Positions 1 to 7,180 of a stretch of 22,863 bases of DNA are shown here, in pieces. A program made the position numbers and the translations under genes. The stretch is from CAYMCJ01 sp964388985 (GTDB taxonomy: Bacteria > Patescibacteriota > Patescibacteriia > Patescibacteriales > CAYMCJ01). The notes beneath the pieces were generated by a model that ran no database searches, was not told the origin of the DNA, and saw only the letters and a list, made by a program, of their open reading frames with translations. The first letter of the stretch is position 1, and every line of letters starts with the position of its first letter. The stretch covers positions 1 to 22,863 of the forward strand of contig CAYMCJ010000014.1 of NCBI GenBank assembly GCA_964388985.1, given 5' to 3'.

Positions 1-732
1 TTACCGCCAGCCCCTCTTCTCAATCACCCGAACATTAAACCACAAAAATATAAATATAAATGAACAATAATAAATAATATCCTTGGAATCAATAACACCT
101 TTGGAAATATTGTAAAAATGACTGCCTAATCCTAAAAATTTCATAACCGGCAAAGCAAACTGCGGAGCGTTTTCCAAAACAAATGAAGCCCCGATAATAA
201 AAGCGACAAAACAGGCAACCAAACCCAAAACAAAAGCGATTATTTGATTCTTTGTCAGGCTGGAAATAAAAAGACCCAAAGCCAAATAAGAGCCGCCTAA
301 AAATAAAGCGCCTAAATAACTGCCTATCACCTGCCCGCTGTCAATATCACCCAAAAAAGCTATGGAAATCGGCAAAGTTATGGTTAAAACCAAAGAAATC
401 GCCAAAAATGCCAAAGCGCTGAAAAATTTAGCCAAAGTGGCCTGCCAGTCGGTTATGGGTAAAGTCAATAAAAATTCAATTGTGCCGCTCTTTTTTTCTT
501 CGGCCCACAAGCGCATAGTTATGGCCGGCGATAAAAATAAAAATATCCAGGGCAGAAGGGAAAAATAATTTCTCACGCTGGCCTGTCCGATTACAAAAAA
601 ATAATTAAAAAACAGCCAATTGCCAACAATTAAAAACACGCCGATAAAAATATAAGCAATCGGGGAATTAAAATAAGACATCAACTCTTTTTTAAATAAA
701 ATGTATATGGTTTTGATATATTTTTTATTCAT
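1..732 (-). CDS. ABC-2 type transporter permease (GldF/NosY-like)
   Basis: Predicted membrane subunit of an ABC-2 exporter, working with the ATPase encoded just upstream (883-1812). The 243-residue protein is almost wholly hydrophobic, with about six membrane segments near residues 25-47, 58-74, 101-128, 138-160, 163-187 and 220-233. After the second segment lies the conserved cytoplasmic EEKKSGTIEFLLTLP stretch (78-92), typical of ABC-2 permeases related to GldF. The ORF is complete, with ATG at 732 and TAA at 1-3. GldF-type systems often have a third, substrate-domain gene (GldG) directly after the permease; it would lie outside this window, so its presence is unknown. The substrate cannot be read from the sequence. 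An AT-rich inverted repeat separates this gene from the ATPase gene. Confidence 0.88.
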   Translation of the reverse strand: MNKKYIKTIYILFKKELMSYFNSPIAYIFIGVFLIVGNWLFFNYFFVIGQASVRNYFSLLPWIFLFLSPAITMRLWAEEKKSGTIEFLLTLPITDWQATLAKFFSALAFLAISLVLTITLPISIAFLGDIDSGQVIGSYLGALFLGGSYLALGLFISSLTKNQIIAFVLGLVACFVAFIIGASFVLENAPQFALPVMKFLGLGSHFYNISKGVIDSKDIIYYCSFIFIFLWFNVRVIEKRGWR

Positions 733-750
733 GCAACAAATTAAACTTAA

Positions 751-856
751 AAATAAATTACAAATTTAAAATTATAAATTCCAAATAAATTCAAACTTCT
801 AATATTCAAAATTAAAAACTGTTTATAATTTTAAATTTTGATATTGTAATTTATTT
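751..856. repeat. AT-rich inverted repeat between exporter genes
   Basis: The left arm (751-778) and right arm (822-856) are perfect reverse complements over 28 nt, except that the right arm carries 7 extra bases that would form a bulge. The loop is about 43 nt. It sits in the 150-nt gap between two genes probably co-transcribed on the minus strand, so it could fold in the mRNA. There is no T-tract typical of a terminator. It belongs to the class of word-like spacers described in the findings. Confidence 0.75.
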
Positions 857-882
857 GTTATTTGGTGCTTTTAATTTTGAAT

Positions 883-1812
883 TTACTTCGTTAATTCTCT
901 AAATACGTCCTCCAATGAAACGGATTTTTTATTAAATTCCAATATGCTCCAACCGGAATTTGTTACTGTCATTGATAAATATTCCCTTAAATCAACCCCC
1001 TCCTTTGGTTCAATTTCATAGCCATAAACATCATCCGCCTCTTTGTCTTTAACTTCAGCCTTGACCACATTTTCCATTTCCTTTAATTTATTTAAAATAT
1101 CGTCTTTAGGACCTTTTATCTTTACATAAATTATCTCTTTGGCGCCTGACTTTTTAGCCAATTCGGCCGGGCTGCCTTCGCCGACAATCCTGCCCTCATT
1201 AATAATAATTACCCGGTCGCAAGTGGCGCTCACTTCGCCTAAAATATGGGTTGAAAATATGACTGTTTTTTCCTGGCCGATTTTCTTGATTAAATCCCTA
1301 ATTTCAACTATCTGGTTGGGGTCAAGCCCGGTGGTAGGCTCGTCTAAAATTAAAACATCCGGATTATGAATAACGGCCTGAGCTATTCCCACTCTCTGCC
1401 GATATCCTTTGGAAAGCTCATCAATTGGCTGGCGCATTATTTCCTTAATTCCGCAGGTTTTAGCGACTTCTTTTATTCTTTTTTTTGTCTCGTCTTTATT
1501 CAGGCCGCGAATTTGAGCAATAAATCTTAAATATTCATACACCAGCATATCGTCATAAAGCGGCACCATTTCCGGTAAATAACCTATTTTTGCCTTGGTT
1601 TTTAGCGGTTCTTTGCTAACGTCAACCCCGTCTATTTCCACCTGTCCGCCGCTGGGCCGCCAAAAAGAAGTGATAATTTTCATAGTGGTGGTCTTGCCGG
1701 CCCCGTTCGGCCCCAAAAAACCCAAAACCTCCCCTTTTTTAACAGAGAAGGTTATATTATCCAAAACATTGCTTGAACCGAATTTTTTAACTAAATTTTT
1801 TATCTCAATCAT
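883..1812 (-). CDS. ABC transporter ATP-binding protein (GldA/NosF-like)
   Basis: Cytoplasmic ATPase that should drive the ABC-2 permease encoded directly downstream. The 309-residue protein has Walker A GPNGAGKT (34-41), a signature loop LSKGY (133-137), Walker B VLILDEPTTGLDP (153-165) and the switch histidine in STH (H189). After about residue 220 comes a 90-residue C-terminal extension, as is usual for GldA/NosF/CcmA-type exporter ATPases. Length and motifs are intact. There is no Shine-Dalgarno sequence before the ATG at 1812. Instead a good -10 box ends only 8 nt upstream, so the mRNA is probably leaderless. The transported substrate is not predictable. Confidence 0.93.
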   Translation of the reverse strand: MIEIKNLVKKFGSSNVLDNITFSVKKGEVLGFLGPNGAGKTTTMKIITSFWRPSGGQVEIDGVDVSKEPLKTKAKIGYLPEMVPLYDDMLVYEYLRFIAQIRGLNKDETKKRIKEVAKTCGIKEIMRQPIDELSKGYRQRVGIAQAVIHNPDVLILDEPTTGLDPNQIVEIRDLIKKIGQEKTVIFSTHILGEVSATCDRVIIINEGRIVGEGSPAELAKKSGAKEIIYVKIKGPKDDILNKLKEMENVVKAEVKDKEADDVYGYEIEPKEGVDLREYLSMTVTNSGWSILEFNKKSVSLEDVFRELTK

Positions 1813-1820
1813 ACATTAAC

Positions 1821-1850
1821 ATAATATCAAAAACAAAAAATATATGTCAA
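1821..1850 (-). promoter_or_regulatory. Sigma-70-type promoter of the ABC exporter operon, apparently leaderless
   Basis: On the minus strand TTGACA (1845-1850) is followed after 18 nt by TATTAT (1821-1826). The expected transcription start, 6-8 nt downstream, coincides with or nearly touches the ATG at 1812. No ribosome-binding site fits between them. The -35 is a perfect consensus match and the -10 matches five of six bases. Confidence 0.7.
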
Positions 1851-1870
1851 GAAGCAAACCAAATTTTATG

Positions 1871-1899
1871 TTGACATTTTCCTTTTTTTAAGCTAATCT
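1871..1899 (+). promoter_or_regulatory. Probable promoter of the plus-strand small-gene pair
   Basis: A perfect TTGACA (1871-1876) is followed after 17 nt by TAATCT (1894-1899), a weak -10. It diverges from the exporter promoter, the two -35 boxes being 20 nt apart. The leader to the ATG at 1967 would be about 60 nt and ends in a strong GGGAGG ribosome site. Confidence 0.5.
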
Positions 1900-1966
1900 A
1901 ATTAGATTAAATAATTAACTAAATTTAGATAATTAACCGCTCATTACAACTAAGGGAGGAAAAAAA

Positions 1967-2248
1967 ATGACTAATCCATTGGCTGAAGAAATAAAAAGGT
2001 TTAGACAAAAAAATGAAGAAAGTGTTATTGAAAACTTGGTAAAAAGAATAAATGGCCTGGAAGAAGATTTAAAACAATTTCAGGAAGAAATCGCCGAATT
2101 AGGCGATTTGATAGAATTGATAAATAGAAAACTACAAGACTTTTGCGATGAATGCCCTCAATCAGGCAAACCAAAATGCCTAAACTGCGACCTAAAACAG
2201 GCGCTTGAATATTTATCTAAAACCTTGCAAAAAATATTTAAAATGTGA
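1967..2248 (+). CDS. Small coiled-coil protein with a Cys4 (probable zinc) motif, unknown function
   Basis: A 93-residue protein I do not recognise. Residues 5-58 are charged and heptad-like, predicting a coiled coil. A knuckle follows with C60-x2-C63 and C71-x2-C74, the spacing of a small zinc site, and then a short amphipathic helix. A strong Shine-Dalgarno (GGGAGG, 7-8 nt before ATG) and a TTGACA promoter element upstream support expression. Its TGA stop overlaps the first possible GTG of the next gene, so the two are probably translated from one mRNA. A regulatory or scaffold role is possible but unproven. Confidence 0.75.
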   Translation: MTNPLAEEIKRFRQKNEESVIENLVKRINGLEEDLKQFQEEIAELGDLIELINRKLQDFCDECPQSGKPKCLNCDLKQALEYLSKTLQKIFKM

Positions 2249-2265
2249 TTACAATGGAGGGGAAA

Positions 2266-2658
2266 ATGGTGAAAAAACAAAAAATGATTCTAAAATTATA
2301 TTCTCTGATAAAAAAAGGCATAGAAGAAGACGAAAAATATAAAAAAACGGCTTCTGAGATTAACAAAGATATCAAAAATCTATTAGCTGATTTGGGGAAA
2401 GCTCGTCTGGCGGTTGAAATAAAACCGGACAAAGTTTATAAATCGTCGTGGGTCCGACCAATATTCCATGTCCCAAGGGATTTCGAATGTTTTCTTAGAA
2501 AAATAAATCTGCCGGAAGAGTCAATTAAAATACTTTACTATATGACAACAGTCAAAGGAAAGGATATTATAAAACATCTTAAGGAAACCGGCTACCGGAA
2601 TATACCAGACTCTGATATTTGGGTAAAGCCTACCCCTACCAAATCTATTGATTGTTGA
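2266..2658 (+). CDS. Small hypothetical protein
   Basis: Unrecognised protein of 130 residues from the preferred start. In-frame starts exist at 2245 (GTG), 2254 (ATG) and 2266 (ATG). The last is preferred because GGAGGGG at 2256-2262 is placed just ahead of it. The N-terminal half is lysine-rich and helical. The middle holds a hydrophobic and aromatic stretch (KSSWVRPIFHVPRDFECF) that could form a compact domain. It lies 17 nt after the Cys4 coiled-coil gene and is followed by an intrinsic terminator, so the two genes look like a complete operon. No function is proposed. Confidence 0.65.
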   Translation: MVKKQKMILKLYSLIKKGIEEDEKYKKTASEINKDIKNLLADLGKARLAVEIKPDKVYKSSWVRPIFHVPRDFECFLRKINLPEESIKILYYMTTVKGKDIIKHLKETGYRNIPDSDIWVKPTPTKSIDC

Positions 2659-2695
2659 ATTGAATATCCTAAATTCGTTCTTAACTTATAATAAC

Positions 2696-2734
2696 AAAAA
2701 CCACTTGCAATTTATCGCCAGTGGTTCTTTTTTT
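2696..2734. terminator. Bidirectional intrinsic terminator between convergent genes
   Basis: AACCACT (2699-2705) pairs with AGTGGTT (2720-2726) around a 14-nt loop. It is followed by C and seven Ts on the plus strand, and by a TTTTTG run on the minus strand. It separates the plus-strand pair from htrA on the minus strand, so it can serve both. Confidence 0.8.
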
Positions 2735-2842
2735 AATTAAAAACCTGTTTCGCTGGCAGGCGGGTCGTCAATCTTAAGTCGCAAACCAAAATAGATAGTT
2801 ATTTTACCTTTCAATCGTCAATTATCAATCGCAAATCGTCAA

Positions 2843-3961
2843 CTACTTAAACTCGTCCAAGGTTAAAACCTTAATTATTATTTTATCTTCTCTTTGAATC
2901 TTTAAACCAATCCGGTCACCCGGCTTATATCTTTGAAGAACCGACAATAAAGTATTGGTGCCACCAAGCTCTATGGCATTAATTTCAAAAATAATATCAC
3001 CGGCTTCAAGTCCGGCCCGACTGGCCGGTGAATCAGGCAAAACCCCGGGGCTGCCGTCTTGGCCGTTAATAATTAAAGCGCCACTACTTCTCTTAAACCC
3101 TCCGTCCTGGGCAATCTCCGGAGTTAACATTAAATAACGCACTCCGGCTCTGGCTCTTATTATTCTTCCGATTTCCCGGACTGATTTTACCACCGGCCTA
3201 GCATCATTAATCGGTATAGCAAACCCGATGGCAGAGCCGGTTTGGTCAATGGCAACATTAACTCCAATTACCTTGCCTTCTAAATTAACCAAAGGGCCGC
3301 CGGAATTTCCGAAATTAATTTCCGCGTCAGTCTGAAGTATATTGTCCAGTGATTCAATATTTCCCACCTGGTCGCTAGCGATAATATTTCTCCCCAAGCC
3401 GCTTATAATTCCCTTGGTAACACTATTTTGATAACGGCCTAAAACATTACCAATCGCTATAACGGTTGCGCCAACTTGCAAATTATCACTATCTCCCAAT
3501 TCAACATAAGGTAAATCTTTATCAAAAATTTTTAAAACCGCTAAATCATTAAGCGGGTCTTTGCCGATAAACTGGGCATAATATTGCTTATTATTATGTA
3601 AAATAATCCTATATTCGGCTGTTTTCTCATCCCCGGCGCTGGCTACGTGCTTATTGGTTAAAATTAACCCGTCAGCTGAAATTAAAAAACCGGTGCCTGA
3701 CCCCTTTTTAACCCTTTCTTTTTGAGTGGTCTTTTCACCCGTCCTAATATCAATAATAAGCGATTCTTCCTGGTCATAAACAATAATACTGACTACCGCC
3801 GGCGTAATTTTTTTAATCGCCCGAATAGTGGCTTCCTGGTCATCAAGCTGTAAATCATCAGCCACCGCGCCATTAAAATAATTATCAACTTGAATGCCGG
3901 CCCCAATACCAATAAAAAGCACTAATATTATAATTAAAATTTTTAAAATATTTTTGTTCAT
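2843..3961 (-). CDS. htrA: HtrA/DegP-family serine protease with PDZ domain
   Basis: Membrane-anchored, trypsin-like quality-control protease acting outside the membrane. The 372-residue protein starts with a signal anchor (residues 6-25). A chymotrypsin-fold domain holds the triad H105 (in TNKHV), D139 (in NDLAVLK) and S220 (in GNSGGP), all in standard family contexts. One PDZ domain spans about 270-368, with DSPASRAGLEAGDII as its carboxylate-binding and helix region. Length and the single PDZ domain match DegS/HtrA-type family members. It closes the chaperone block that includes hrcA, grpE, dnaK and dnaJ, consistent with a role in protein stress. The intrinsic terminator at 2696-2734 lies beyond its 3' end. 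Confidence 0.95.
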   Translation of the reverse strand: MNKNILKILIIILVLFIGIGAGIQVDNYFNGAVADDLQLDDQEATIRAIKKITPAVVSIIVYDQEESLIIDIRTGEKTTQKERVKKGSGTGFLISADGLILTNKHVASAGDEKTAEYRIILHNNKQYYAQFIGKDPLNDLAVLKIFDKDLPYVELGDSDNLQVGATVIAIGNVLGRYQNSVTKGIISGLGRNIIASDQVGNIESLDNILQTDAEINFGNSGGPLVNLEGKVIGVNVAIDQTGSAIGFAIPINDARPVVKSVREIGRIIRARAGVRYLMLTPEIAQDGGFKRSSGALIINGQDGSPGVLPDSPASRAGLEAGDIIFEINAIELGGTNTLLSVLQRYKPGDRIGLKIQREDKIIIKVLTLDEFK

Positions 3962-4002
3962 ACTAAATAATTATTTAATAATTAAAATTTTGTCGTACTT
4001 TT

Positions 4003-4344
4003 TTAATTTGTCTGCCTTTCATTCCATTGATTTATGGCCTCACTAACCTCTTTTTTTAAATATCTAACAATATTTGGATGAGGCTGGCTTGCTGTATTAG
4101 CGGCAAAGTTAGTAAAAGACTCTACTAATAACTCAAATTTTTTACCTTTGCCATTTCCATTAATTTTAAAAACTACTGTCCATTCATCGTAATTTATCCT
4201 GGCTTTTTTTCCATCTGGGCTTATAAATATATTTTCCTCAATTTCTATCATTCTTTCCCCGTGCCTTAAAAAATCCTCTGCTTTCGGAGAAGATATTATT
4301 TTTTTCCTTCTAACATCTTTAAATAAATTTAAATTCTCCTGCAT
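4003..4344 (-). CDS. Hypothetical protein, 113 aa
   Basis: Unrecognised protein between dnaJ and htrA on the same strand. The N-terminal 35 residues are basic and charged. The middle (35-75) looks like a beta-rich segment, with alternating hydrophobic residues around ARINYDEWTVVFKING. The end is a helix ending NQWNERQTN. No signal peptide or membrane segment is seen. The ATG has no clear upstream ribosome site; an AGGAG lies just inside the coding region, but no in-frame start follows it. The 41-nt gap to htrA suggests co-transcription. Coding is likely because the frame is open and codon use resembles the neighbours. Confidence 0.6.
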   Translation of the reverse strand: MQENLNLFKDVRRKKIISSPKAEDFLRHGERMIEIEENIFISPDGKKARINYDEWTVVFKINGNGKGKKFELLVESFTNFAANTASQPHPNIVRYLKKEVSEAINQWNERQTN

Positions 4345-4543
4345 AAATAATAGAATTTTTAATTTATAACTTTTAATTTTAATTGAATAATTAATTTTTA
4401 ATTCTAAATATTAACCATTCTTTCAAATTATATTCTACATCGCCCCGTTATATTTATTTAAAAATTAAATCATTAATAATTTAAAATCCATTCAAAATTT
4501 AAAATTAAAAATTAGAAATTTTGACTACCCATTAACTAATAAA
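4345..4543. repeat. Very AT-rich spacer with imperfect inverted words
   Basis: The 199-nt gap between dnaJ and the 113-aa gene is made of repeated words such as AATTTTTAATTT and their complements (AAATTAAAAATT). The left half (4360-4410) and right half (4485-4520) are roughly reverse complements. I see no gene or clear promoter in it. Confidence 0.5.
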
Positions 4544-5641
4544 CTAATTACCCAACTCCAACTCCTTAAACATCTCTTTCTGCTTTTTGTTTAAACCTTT
4601 GGGCGTCTTAACTATTACCTTTACCAAGTGGTCGCCCCGACCCCGGCCATGCAGTTTAAAAATTCCTTTGTCGCGCAACTTGAAAATAGTGCTTGATTGC
4701 GTGCCAGCCGGAATTTTTAACTTTACATTTCCATTGACGGTTATTACTTCTATTTTATCACCTAAGGCCGCCTGAGTAAAATTAATTTCCGCCTTTGACC
4801 TAATGTCATAACCGTCCCGCTCAAATCTATTGTCAGGCTTTACCCTAATTTTTAAATATAAATCTCCGGCTGAAGCGCCTTTGGCTCCGGCTTCGCCCTG
4901 ACCCGATAAACGAATAATCTCGCCATTATCAATCCCGGCCGGAATCTTTACTTTTAGACGGCTTATTTCTTCGCTAATCCCTGTCCCGGCGCATTTGCCG
5001 CAAGACTTGGAATATTTTTTACCCTCGCCATTGCAATCCTGACAAGCGGTCTGCACCTGCATATTGCCTAAAATTGTTCTTTGCACCCTGGTAATCCTGC
5101 CTGACCCGCCGCAAGTCTTGCAAATCTCAATTTTACTTCCCGGCTCAGCCCCGTTACCTTTACATCTGTCACAAACCACTTTCTTTTTTAAACTTATTTC
5201 CTTTTCCGCGCCAAAAACCGCTTCGCTAAATTCAATGGTTAAAATTACCTGGATATCATTGCCCCGGCTTGGTCTTTTACTTCTGCTCCGGCCGCCACCA
5301 AAGCCAAAAATATCGCCAAGGCCGCTAAAAATATCGCCCAAATCATCGCTGTCGACATTAAATCCATTGGTGAATCCAGAAAAATCGCGAAAACCGTCAA
5401 AGCCGGAAAATCCGCCCTGGCCTCTGGCCTGCTCAAAGGTTGAACCAAACTGGTCATACTGCGACCGCTTTTTAGCATCGCCTAAAACCTGATAAGCTTC
5501 ATTTATCTCTTTAAATTTAGCCTCGTCTCCTCCCTTTTTGTCGGGATGATATTCATGCGCTTTTTTCCGAAAAGCTTTTTTTATATCTTCCTGGCTGGCG
5601 CTTTTGCCAACGCCCAATATATTGTAATAGTCTTTGCCCAT
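4544..5641 (-). CDS. dnaJ: Chaperone protein DnaJ (Hsp40)
   Basis: Cytoplasmic co-chaperone that delivers unfolded clients to DnaK and stimulates its ATPase. The 365-residue protein has a J domain (1-64) with the essential HPD at 32-34, and a Gly/Phe-rich linker (about 66-125). The zinc domain has all four CxxCxGxG repeats (C157/C160, C174/C177, C200/C203, C214/C217), followed by the two C-terminal substrate-binding barrels. It is therefore a complete class I (type A) DnaJ. The start MGKDYYNILG is canonical. It follows the DUF3467 gene and is separated from dnaK by four small genes. No CIRCE operator is seen upstream. Confidence 0.97.
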   Translation of the reverse strand: MGKDYYNILGVGKSASQEDIKKAFRKKAHEYHPDKKGGDEAKFKEINEAYQVLGDAKKRSQYDQFGSTFEQARGQGGFSGFDGFRDFSGFTNGFNVDSDDLGDIFSGLGDIFGFGGGRSRSKRPSRGNDIQVILTIEFSEAVFGAEKEISLKKKVVCDRCKGNGAEPGSKIEICKTCGGSGRITRVQRTILGNMQVQTACQDCNGEGKKYSKSCGKCAGTGISEEISRLKVKIPAGIDNGEIIRLSGQGEAGAKGASAGDLYLKIRVKPDNRFERDGYDIRSKAEINFTQAALGDKIEVITVNGNVKLKIPAGTQSSTIFKLRDKGIFKLHGRGRGDHLVKVIVKTPKGLNKKQKEMFKELELGN

Positions 5642-5644
5642 ATT

Positions 5645-5757
5645 TTATTCAATTTGCAATTACAAATTAAAAATTACGAATTATACAAATATTATTAAAC
5701 TAATTCGCATGATTCGCAATTTGCGGCATTTGCATACCACTCGTGGATTTGCATTAT
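5645..5757. repeat. Word-like spacer upstream of dnaJ
   Basis: The 117-nt gap between the DUF3467 gene and dnaJ repeats short words: TAATTCGCA, GATTCGCAA, TTTGCGGCA and TTTGCAT on the right, and AATTTGCAATTA and ATTACGAATTA on the left in partly inverted order. The same GCGGCATTTGCAT word occurs in the mreC-mreB spacer near 18960. No promoter or terminator is evident. Confidence 0.55.
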
Positions 5758-5758
5758 A

Positions 5759-6058
5759 TTACTTAAATCCTATCTCTTTATTCTCCGGTCCAACCGCTTC
5801 CTTAACTTCCCCAAATCTTTCCTCATATTTTTTTAAATTATCCGTCATAGCCGCAATCATTCTTTTAAAATGCCCCGGGCTGGTAATAATTTTTCCGGTC
5901 ACCCGGCCGGATATGCCCATAATGTTTAAAAACATCACCTGCATCTCATCCTTATTGTGATTAATCTGCATAGCATTGGCATATTCCGCCCCCGGAATAT
6001 TGTCAGCGATCTTTATTTCCTGCGGCTTTGACGCCGGTTGTTTTGGTTGATTTTCCAT
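5759..6058 (-). CDS. DUF3467-family protein
   Basis: A 99-residue protein that I assign by pattern to the DUF3467 family: a polar N-terminus rich in P, Q and K, then IPGAEYANAMQINHNKDE and a hydrophobic VMFLNIMG strand. After these come GKIITSPGHFKRMIAAM and a final helix ending near residue 83. The molecular function of DUF3467 is not known to me. There is no signal peptide or membrane segment, so it is probably cytosolic. It lies directly upstream of dnaJ on the same strand, 117 nt away. A TATAAT-like box about 30 nt before the ATG could be its promoter, but the -35 is unclear. Confidence 0.8.
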   Translation of the reverse strand: MENQPKQPASKPQEIKIADNIPGAEYANAMQINHNKDEMQVMFLNIMGISGRVTGKIITSPGHFKRMIAAMTDNLKKYEERFGEVKEAVGPENKEIGFK

Positions 6059-6106
6059 ATTAATTTTATATTATTAAATTATATAATCCCTCGATAATTT
6101 ACTCAC

Positions 6107-6132
6107 CAAATCTACAAATATTTGTAGATTTG
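6107..6132. repeat. Perfect 26-bp palindrome upstream of the DUF3467 gene
   Basis: CAAATCTACAAAT (6107-6119) is followed at once by its exact reverse complement (6120-6132). With no loop it looks more like a protein-binding dyad or a cruciform than a terminator. It is about 50 nt upstream of the DUF3467 start, where an operator would sit. Confidence 0.7.
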
Positions 6133-6143
6133 CATTCAATTCG

Positions 6144-6179
6144 CCGCGCCCGACCTGCTGACGCAGTCAGGCGGGCGGG
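6144..6179. repeat. GC-rich palindromic patch
   Basis: A GC-rich island in AT-rich surroundings. CCCGaCCTGcTGAC and GTCAgGCGGGcGGG can pair around a GCA loop with a few mismatches. Similar CCCGCC or GGCGGG hairpin patches occur near 2752, 7247, 9233 and 13600. Confidence 0.5.
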
Positions 6180-6213
6180 TAAATTTGAGTGTTATATTAA
6201 ACTACTAATTTGT

Positions 6214-6246
6214 ATAAAAGGGGGCGAAGAGTTTTACTCATCGCCC
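6214..6246 (-). terminator. Probable terminator of the three-gene cassette
   Basis: On the minus strand GGGCGA-T-GAGT pairs with ACTC-T-TCGCCC around a short loop, with one internal mismatch, and is followed by CCTTTTAT. It begins only a few nt after the TAA at 6248-6250, which ends the extended reading frame of the last cassette gene. Confidence 0.55.
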
Positions 6247-6314
6247 GTTATTTTGCACCAAAAACAGTAATGGAGGTCACTGGCTCGCTTGATTCAAATT
6301 CTCCCAGCGGCCCC

Positions 6315-6491
6315 TTATCTCCCACAAATCTTAACTTCAAATTTCTTCCTTTCTGACAACAAATAAGGAAACCTTATAGCTTTATTGCTGAAAGTGTAAA
6401 ATGAATAATAACTATTATCCACCCCTACTCTTACTGATTCACACAAGCTTAACTCGTGATCTGTTAAAGAATCTATTTCTTTTTCTGTCAT
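6315..6491 (-). CDS. Small cassette gene, 58 aa as read, probably frameshifted
   Basis: Unrecognised small protein with a strong Shine-Dalgarno (AGGAGGGG, 5 nt before ATG), 9 nt after the 109-aa gene. As sequenced it encodes 58 residues ending KFEVKICGR. Deleting one A from AAGAAATTT near 6342-6350 joins it to an open downstream frame that ends at TAA 6248-6250 with FVGDKGPLGEF...VTSITVFGAK. That would give about 80 residues and bring the stop next to a terminator hairpin. The longer product looks more natural, so this is either a sequencing error, a decayed gene, or two overlapping small ORFs (the second with AAGGA and a TTG start). The function is unknown. Confidence 0.6.
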   Translation of the reverse strand: MTEKEIDSLTDHELSLCESVRVGVDNSYYSFYTFSNKAIRFPYLLSERKKFEVKICGR

Positions 6492-6500
6492 TTTCCCCTC

Positions 6501-6830
6501 CTATTGACTAATTCTTTCACAAAATCCCACTACGGAATCGTGAAGATTCCGAATTTCAGCCAAAATTCCAGCAATATCTTTGTCTGGCTCAATTTCAAAT
6601 CTAAATCTCAGCTCGCCAGACTCCGTGTTCGGCTCCAACTCCTTCGCCTCTAATTTTAGTTTAATGGACTCAACGCTTTCTGCCGGACCAATAATGGCTA
6701 TGGCGGTTTTTCCTTCAATATTGATTTCAAAAGGGGTTATAAAATAATCTCTATGAGACGAAAATAATACCGCTAAATCAAGCTTTTGTATCATCTCAAC
6801 CGAAAAAACCAAAATTTTTGTTATTGTCAT
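6501..6830 (-). CDS. Hypothetical protein, 109 aa (cassette gene 2)
   Basis: Unrecognised cytosolic protein, middle gene of a three-gene cassette with near-identical GGAGGAG ribosome sites. The N-terminal half alternates hydrophobic and polar residues (ITKILVFSVEMIQKLDLAVLF, FEINIEGKTAIAIIGPAESV), suggesting an alpha/beta fold. The C-terminal part has ELRFRFEIEPDKDI and a closing helix ending FCERISQ. Its ribosome site overlaps the end of the 95-aa gene upstream (17 nt between the two), so translational coupling is likely. No catalytic motif is visible. Confidence 0.75.
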   Translation of the reverse strand: MTITKILVFSVEMIQKLDLAVLFSSHRDYFITPFEINIEGKTAIAIIGPAESVESIKLKLEAKELEPNTESGELRFRFEIEPDKDIAGILAEIRNLHDSVVGFCERISQ

Positions 6831-6847
6831 TTTTCTCCTCCGTTTTA

Positions 6848-7135
6848 TTAATCAACTCTTCTGAAATGCCCATCCATGCCATCTAAACCATTCTTAATTG
6901 TTAAAAAATGATTCCTGTTAAAAAAAACTAAAAAAACAAGTTTTTCCGCCTTCCGGACAATAATTTTTATATCGCTTATTTTGAATTTTTCGGCTAATAA
7001 TTTTCCAACCAAAGATACGTCATCAACTTCTTTGCCTGCCAATTTCTCTATTATTCTTCTGATTTGATCAAATGTAAAAACCAGTTGATCTGCTTCAGCC
7101 AACTTTATTCCTTTACAAAAATCTATTCTTTCCAT
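6848..7135 (-). CDS. Hypothetical protein, 95 aa (cassette gene 1)
   Basis: Unrecognised protein, first gene of the small cassette downstream of dnaK. Start at 7135 is backed by GGAGGAG 4-5 nt upstream. It is predicted mostly helical at the N-terminus (FTFDQIRRIIEKLAG), with a hydrophobic strand pair near the C-terminus (IKIIVRKAEKLVFLVFF), and ends GLDGMDGHFRRVD. No signal peptide is present. The 136-nt spacer after dnaK has a CCC/GGG hairpin and a GGCTG...CAGCC hairpin but no T-tract. Read-through from dnaK and a separate promoter are both possible. Confidence 0.72.
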   Translation of the reverse strand: MERIDFCKGIKLAEADQLVFTFDQIRRIIEKLAGKEVDDVSLVGKLLAEKFKISDIKIIVRKAEKLVFLVFFNRNHFLTIKNGLDGMDGHFRRVD

Positions 7136-7180
7136 TTTGCTCCTCCAATAAATTCTTGCTATTTTAAAATGTGCCTAATT

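Noticed and set aside
5064..5492. A 142-codon plus-strand ORF opposite dnaJ
   Set aside because: It lies fully antisense to the zinc-finger and Gly/Phe regions of dnaJ, has no ribosome site and gives a Pro/Leu-rich, low-complexity product.
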